From an uncultured Desulfovibrio sp. (GTDB lineage Bacteria; Desulfobacterota; Desulfovibrionia; Desulfovibrionales; Desulfovibrionaceae): a stretch of 6,486 bases of DNA. The stretch spans positions 1-6,486 of the forward strand of contig URHE01000103.1 in the NCBI GenBank assembly GCA_900547595.1. Direction: 5' to 3'. Under the pieces are notes generated by a model. That model saw only the letters and a list, made by a program, of their open reading frames with translations. It was not told where the DNA came from and made no database searches. This document shows, piece after piece, positions 4,567-6,486 of this stretch. A program made the position numbers and the translations under genes. The first letter of the stretch is position 1, and the number at the start of each line of letters is the position of its first letter.

Positions 4567-6342
4567 CTATCCGGCCAGCCGCATCCAGCGGTCCCATGAG
4601 ACGGAACCGTCGCGGTCGTGGCGGCGCACACTCCGGATCATGCCGCCCTCAGGGTCTTCGTAGCGCGTCTGCCGCCGGGCCATCCCCTCAAAATCCTCCC
4701 GGCGTCCGTCGCCGTAGATCACCGTGGCCGCCCGTCCGGCGGTGGTTTCCGGCGCCGCGTCCATCACGAGGCGGTAGCGGCTGATGGCGGTACGCAACGC
4801 CCTGTCGCCAGGGCTGGCGTCAGCCCGCGCCTCCGGCCTGTTTTCCGTAACCGGGGCATCAATGTTGCCGACGGCGGCGTCGGCGCCGGAGGACTCCCGG
4901 CCATCGGATGTCGCGATCTGCCGGGAGGTCGCCCCGGTGTTGATGACTATCGTGGTTTCGCCCGAAGCCGCGACCACGGTATTCCGCGCGATTTCACCCG
5001 TTTGCGTGGGCCGCGTGTGCAGGTCATGCTCCTCGGCGGTCTGCCAGGTCCTGGCCTGACCGCTCACGCCGTTCCGGCCCAGGGTGATGGTGGCGTCGCC
5101 TTCTCCGGTGCTTACCGTGTTGTTGACCCCGGTGGCGATGTCGATCACATCCCCCTCGCCTGCGCCCGTATCAAAGGAAGCGCCGTTGGCATAGTCGATG
5201 TTCAGCGTGTCCGCGCCTCCGCCGCCCAGGATGGCGGTCTGGGAAAAGACCCCGTCAGCGATGTCGTCACCCTCGCCAAGGTCGAAAACGCCTCCCCAGA
5301 CCACGCTGTGCAGACTGTCGCGCCCCGCGCCCGCAGTGACCTCGGTGTTGACGAAGTCGGCTTCGGCCACCAGGTTCCGGAGCAGGTTCATGCCCGGATC
5401 GCCGAAGGAGTTGTTTCCTTCGCCGCCGTCAATGCTGCTGTTGATGAAGCGGCCGCTGAACATATCGTCGCCGTCGCCGCCCTGTATGGTGCAGGCGTTC
5501 AGGAACATGCCGCTCATGGTAGTGCCGCGGTCGGTGGAACCCCTAATGGCCGAAGCGGAAAAATAGCCGCTGAACGTCGCCTTGCCGTCCCGGAGGTCGG
5601 CGTTCACCCCCTCAAATACGCCGGAAAAGGAGGCAGGACCGGTCAGCCCGGAAAATGACGCGTCCTTGAAATAGCCCCCGAAGGTCACGCTGCCCGTGGT
5701 GTCGGTGAACGTGCCGCCATTGTATTCGCCCAGATATGTGACGCCGTCGCCGCCGGAGTATGTGCCCGCGGCGCCGCACAAATTGTAGACCACCGTTCCC
5801 TGGCCGGCCTCCACACGGCAATTGGACTGCCGGAAAAGCAACTCATTTTCTCCCGTGGCCTTGAGCACGCCCCCGGTCATGGCCGCGCGCCCGGTCAGGA
5901 TCTGCGGCGCGCCGTCCGCGCCCCAGACCACTCTGGTATCCTCTTTGACCTGCAGGGAGGCAACCTCTTCAAACGCGCCGGTTTCCCGGTTTCGTCCGGA
6001 GATGGTCAGCATGCCGTCGGCAAAGTCGGCGCGCCAGTCGCCGTTCCTGTACAGGGCGGCATCGTCCGCGACCTCGCCGTCACTGAGATGCTGATTGCTT
6101 ATGGCGCGGAACTGCCTGACGCTTTTCCCGCTGCGCGCGGCCTCCCTGACCTTGTTGAAAAGATCGCGGGAGTTCAGCTCCACATCATCGCCCTTGCCGA
6201 CGACGACGTTATCAGGGGCCCCGCGCGCGAAACCGGTGGCCGTCAGCGCGCCCACATCACGACCGACCCTGATTCCGCGGGAATCGGGGCGCCACAGGGA
6301 ACCAACACTGTTGGCGGTCAGAAGGCTGCTTATAAGGCTCAT
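4567..6342 (-). CDS. Repeat-solenoid protein with RTX-like C-terminal repeats, function unknown
   Basis: A 591-residue protein I do not recognise. Residues 1-18 are hydrophobic and Ser-rich but do not form a normal signal peptide. About 19-200 is a non-repeated region with one acidic turn (GKGDDVEL, 50-57). Residues 204-419 are about eleven repeats of 18-19 residues, listed separately. A linker follows, with another degenerate repeat near 454-468. The C-terminal section (about 513-591) is Arg/Asp-rich and ends WDRWMRLAG. Gly/Asp turns such as GGDGDD and GGGGADTL resemble the calcium-binding nonapeptides of RTX proteins, which are exported without an N-terminal signal by type I secretion. No transporter gene lies in the window. 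The ATG at 6342 is preferred; its only Shine-Dalgarno, GGAG at 6347-6344, is just one base away. A TTG at 6390 would add 16 residues but has no ribosome site. The gene converges on the rubredoxin gene with no clear terminator between them. Confidence 0.82.
   Translation of the reverse strand: MSLISSLLTANSVGSLWRPDSRGIRVGRDVGALTATGFARGAPDNVVVGKGDDVELNSRDLFNKVREAARSGKSVRQFRAISNQHLSDGEVADDAALYRNGDWRADFADGMLTISGRNRETGAFEEVASLQVKEDTRVVWGADGAPQILTGRAAMTGGVLKATGENELLFRQSNCRVEAGQGTVVYNLCGAAGTYSGGDGVTYLGEYNGGTFTDTTGSVTFGGYFKDASFSGLTGPASFSGVFEGVNADLRDGKATFSGYFSASAIRGSTDRGTTMSGMFLNACTIQGGDGDDMFSGRFINSSIDGGEGNNSFGDPGMNLLRNLVAEADFVNTEVTAGAGRDSLHSVVWGGVFDLGEGDDIADGVFSQTAILGGGGADTLNIDYANGASFDTGAGEGDVIDIATGVNNTVSTGEGDATITLGRNGVSGQARTWQTAEEHDLHTRPTQTGEIARNTVVAASGETTIVINTGATSRQIATSDGRESSGADAAVGNIDAPVTENRPEARADASPGDRALRTAISRYRLVMDAAPETTAGRAATVIYGDGRREDFEGMARRQTRYEDPEGGMIRSVRRHDRDGSVSWDRWMRLAG
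5086..5733 (-). repeat. Tandem 18-19-residue protein repeats grading into RTX-like turns
   Basis: Within the solenoid protein, residues 204-419 divide into units beginning roughly G-G/S-x-F. Six consecutive units start at 204, 222, 240, 258, 277 and 296, with spacings of 18, 18, 18, 19 and 19 (SGVF, SGYF, SGMF and SGRF openings). After a 14-residue insert (314-327), five further looser units start near 328, 347, 362, 381 and 401. The first units lack acidic residues in the turn. From the fifth on they carry GGDGDD, GGEGNN, GAGRDS, GEGDD, GGGGAD and GEGD turns. Eighteen residues equals two RTX nonapeptides, one turn of a beta-roll. Confidence 0.75.
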
Positions 6343-6355
6343 ACTCCGCGTATCG

Positions 6356-6383
6356 ACCGCCCACGGCAAATCATTAGGGCGGT
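6356..6383 (-). repeat. Hairpin just upstream of the solenoid-protein gene
   Basis: ACCGCCC (6356-6362) and GGGCGGT (6377-6383) form a 7-bp stem with a 14-base loop, ending 13 bases before the ATG on the minus strand. It leaves the putative GGAG at 6347-6344 outside the stem. It may be a leader structure, or chance in GC-rich DNA. Confidence 0.3.
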
Positions 6384-6433
6384 TTCGCAAGGAAATTACG
6401 TAAACGCTCTGGTGGACGCGGGAGCAGACGCGC

Positions 6434-6461
6434 TAGTGTCTACTTGCAAAAGTAGACACTA
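6434..6461. repeat. Perfect 12-bp inverted repeat with GCAA loop
   Basis: TAGTGTCTACTT (6434-6445) and AAGTAGACACTA (6450-6461) are exact complements around GCAA. The element is much AT-richer than the surrounding DNA. On the plus strand the loop is a GNRA-type tetraloop. No T-run follows it on either strand, so a simple intrinsic terminator is unlikely. It lies about 92 bases upstream of the solenoid gene. It could be an operator, a leader structure, or a palindromic unit of a dispersed repeat family. Confidence 0.6.
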
Positions 6462-6481
6462 CAAAACCCGTAAGGGTTTTG
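6462..6481 (-). terminator. A-tract/T-tract hairpin, likely terminator of a gene beyond the right edge
   Basis: CAAAACCC (6462-6469) pairs with GGGTTTTG (6474-6481) over 8 bp around GTAA. It abuts the preceding inverted repeat with no base between. The AAAA-stem-TTTT layout is that of a short bidirectional intrinsic terminator. The most economical reading is that it ends a minus-strand gene lying to the right of the window, which cannot be seen. Confidence 0.45.
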
Positions 6482-6486
6482 CGGCG

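Noticed and set aside
4618..5658. A 346-codon open frame on the plus strand inside the solenoid gene
   Set aside because: It lies codon-for-codon opposite the minus-strand gene, where stops are rare in GC-rich DNA. It has no family motif, while the minus-strand reading shows an ordered 18-residue repeat.
6339..6376. A sigma-28-like motif (TAAT, 15 bases, GTCGATAC) before the solenoid gene
   Set aside because: Transcription would start at or inside the ribosome site, leaving essentially no leader, and both boxes deviate from consensus.
6396..6403. The 8-base palindrome TTACGTAA
   Set aside because: It is too short to be meaningful alone and its flanks do not extend the symmetry.

Overview
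This is a GC-rich bacterial window with tightly packed genes. It most likely comes from a sulfate-reducing deltaproteobacterium of the Desulfovibrio group. The evidence is a TPR protein of a type I associate with Desulfovibrionales next to recJ, and a PerR-type regulator followed by a rubredoxin with a C-X4-C first metal motif, as known in Desulfovibrio. The assignment is inferred from protein character, not from a database search. No rRNA, tRNA, CRISPR array or transposase gene is visible.

Layout from left to right. Positions 1-145 are a leader with a weak -10 box and one inverted repeat. A TPR-repeat protein (146-1045, +) overlaps recJ (1042-2850, +) by ATGA, giving a two-gene coupled unit. 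A 146-base convergent gap (2851-2996) holds three hairpins, including a perfect 15-bp terminator stem. A secreted Sel1-repeat protein (2997-3713, -) is divergent from perR (3866-4318, +). perR overlaps a small type-II rubredoxin gene (4311-4499, +). The last gene (4567-6342, -) encodes a 591-residue protein unlike the rest: an approximately 18-residue repeat that changes along its length into RTX-like, Gly/Asp-rich turns. The right edge (6343-6486) carries two adjacent perfect hairpins.

Functionally, perR and the rubredoxin form a likely peroxide-responsive unit: a metal-dependent repressor with all five expected regulatory ligands plus an electron carrier suited to oxygen or peroxide reductases. 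The promoter has a near-palindrome between its -35 and -10 boxes that could be an autoregulatory operator. RecJ is the single-strand 5'-3' exonuclease of repair and recombination. The TPR and Sel1 proteins are scaffold-type repeat proteins with unknown partners, one cytoplasmic and one exported. The repeat-solenoid protein is the least familiar element and the best candidate for something undescribed. Nothing in the window proves a new multi-gene system.
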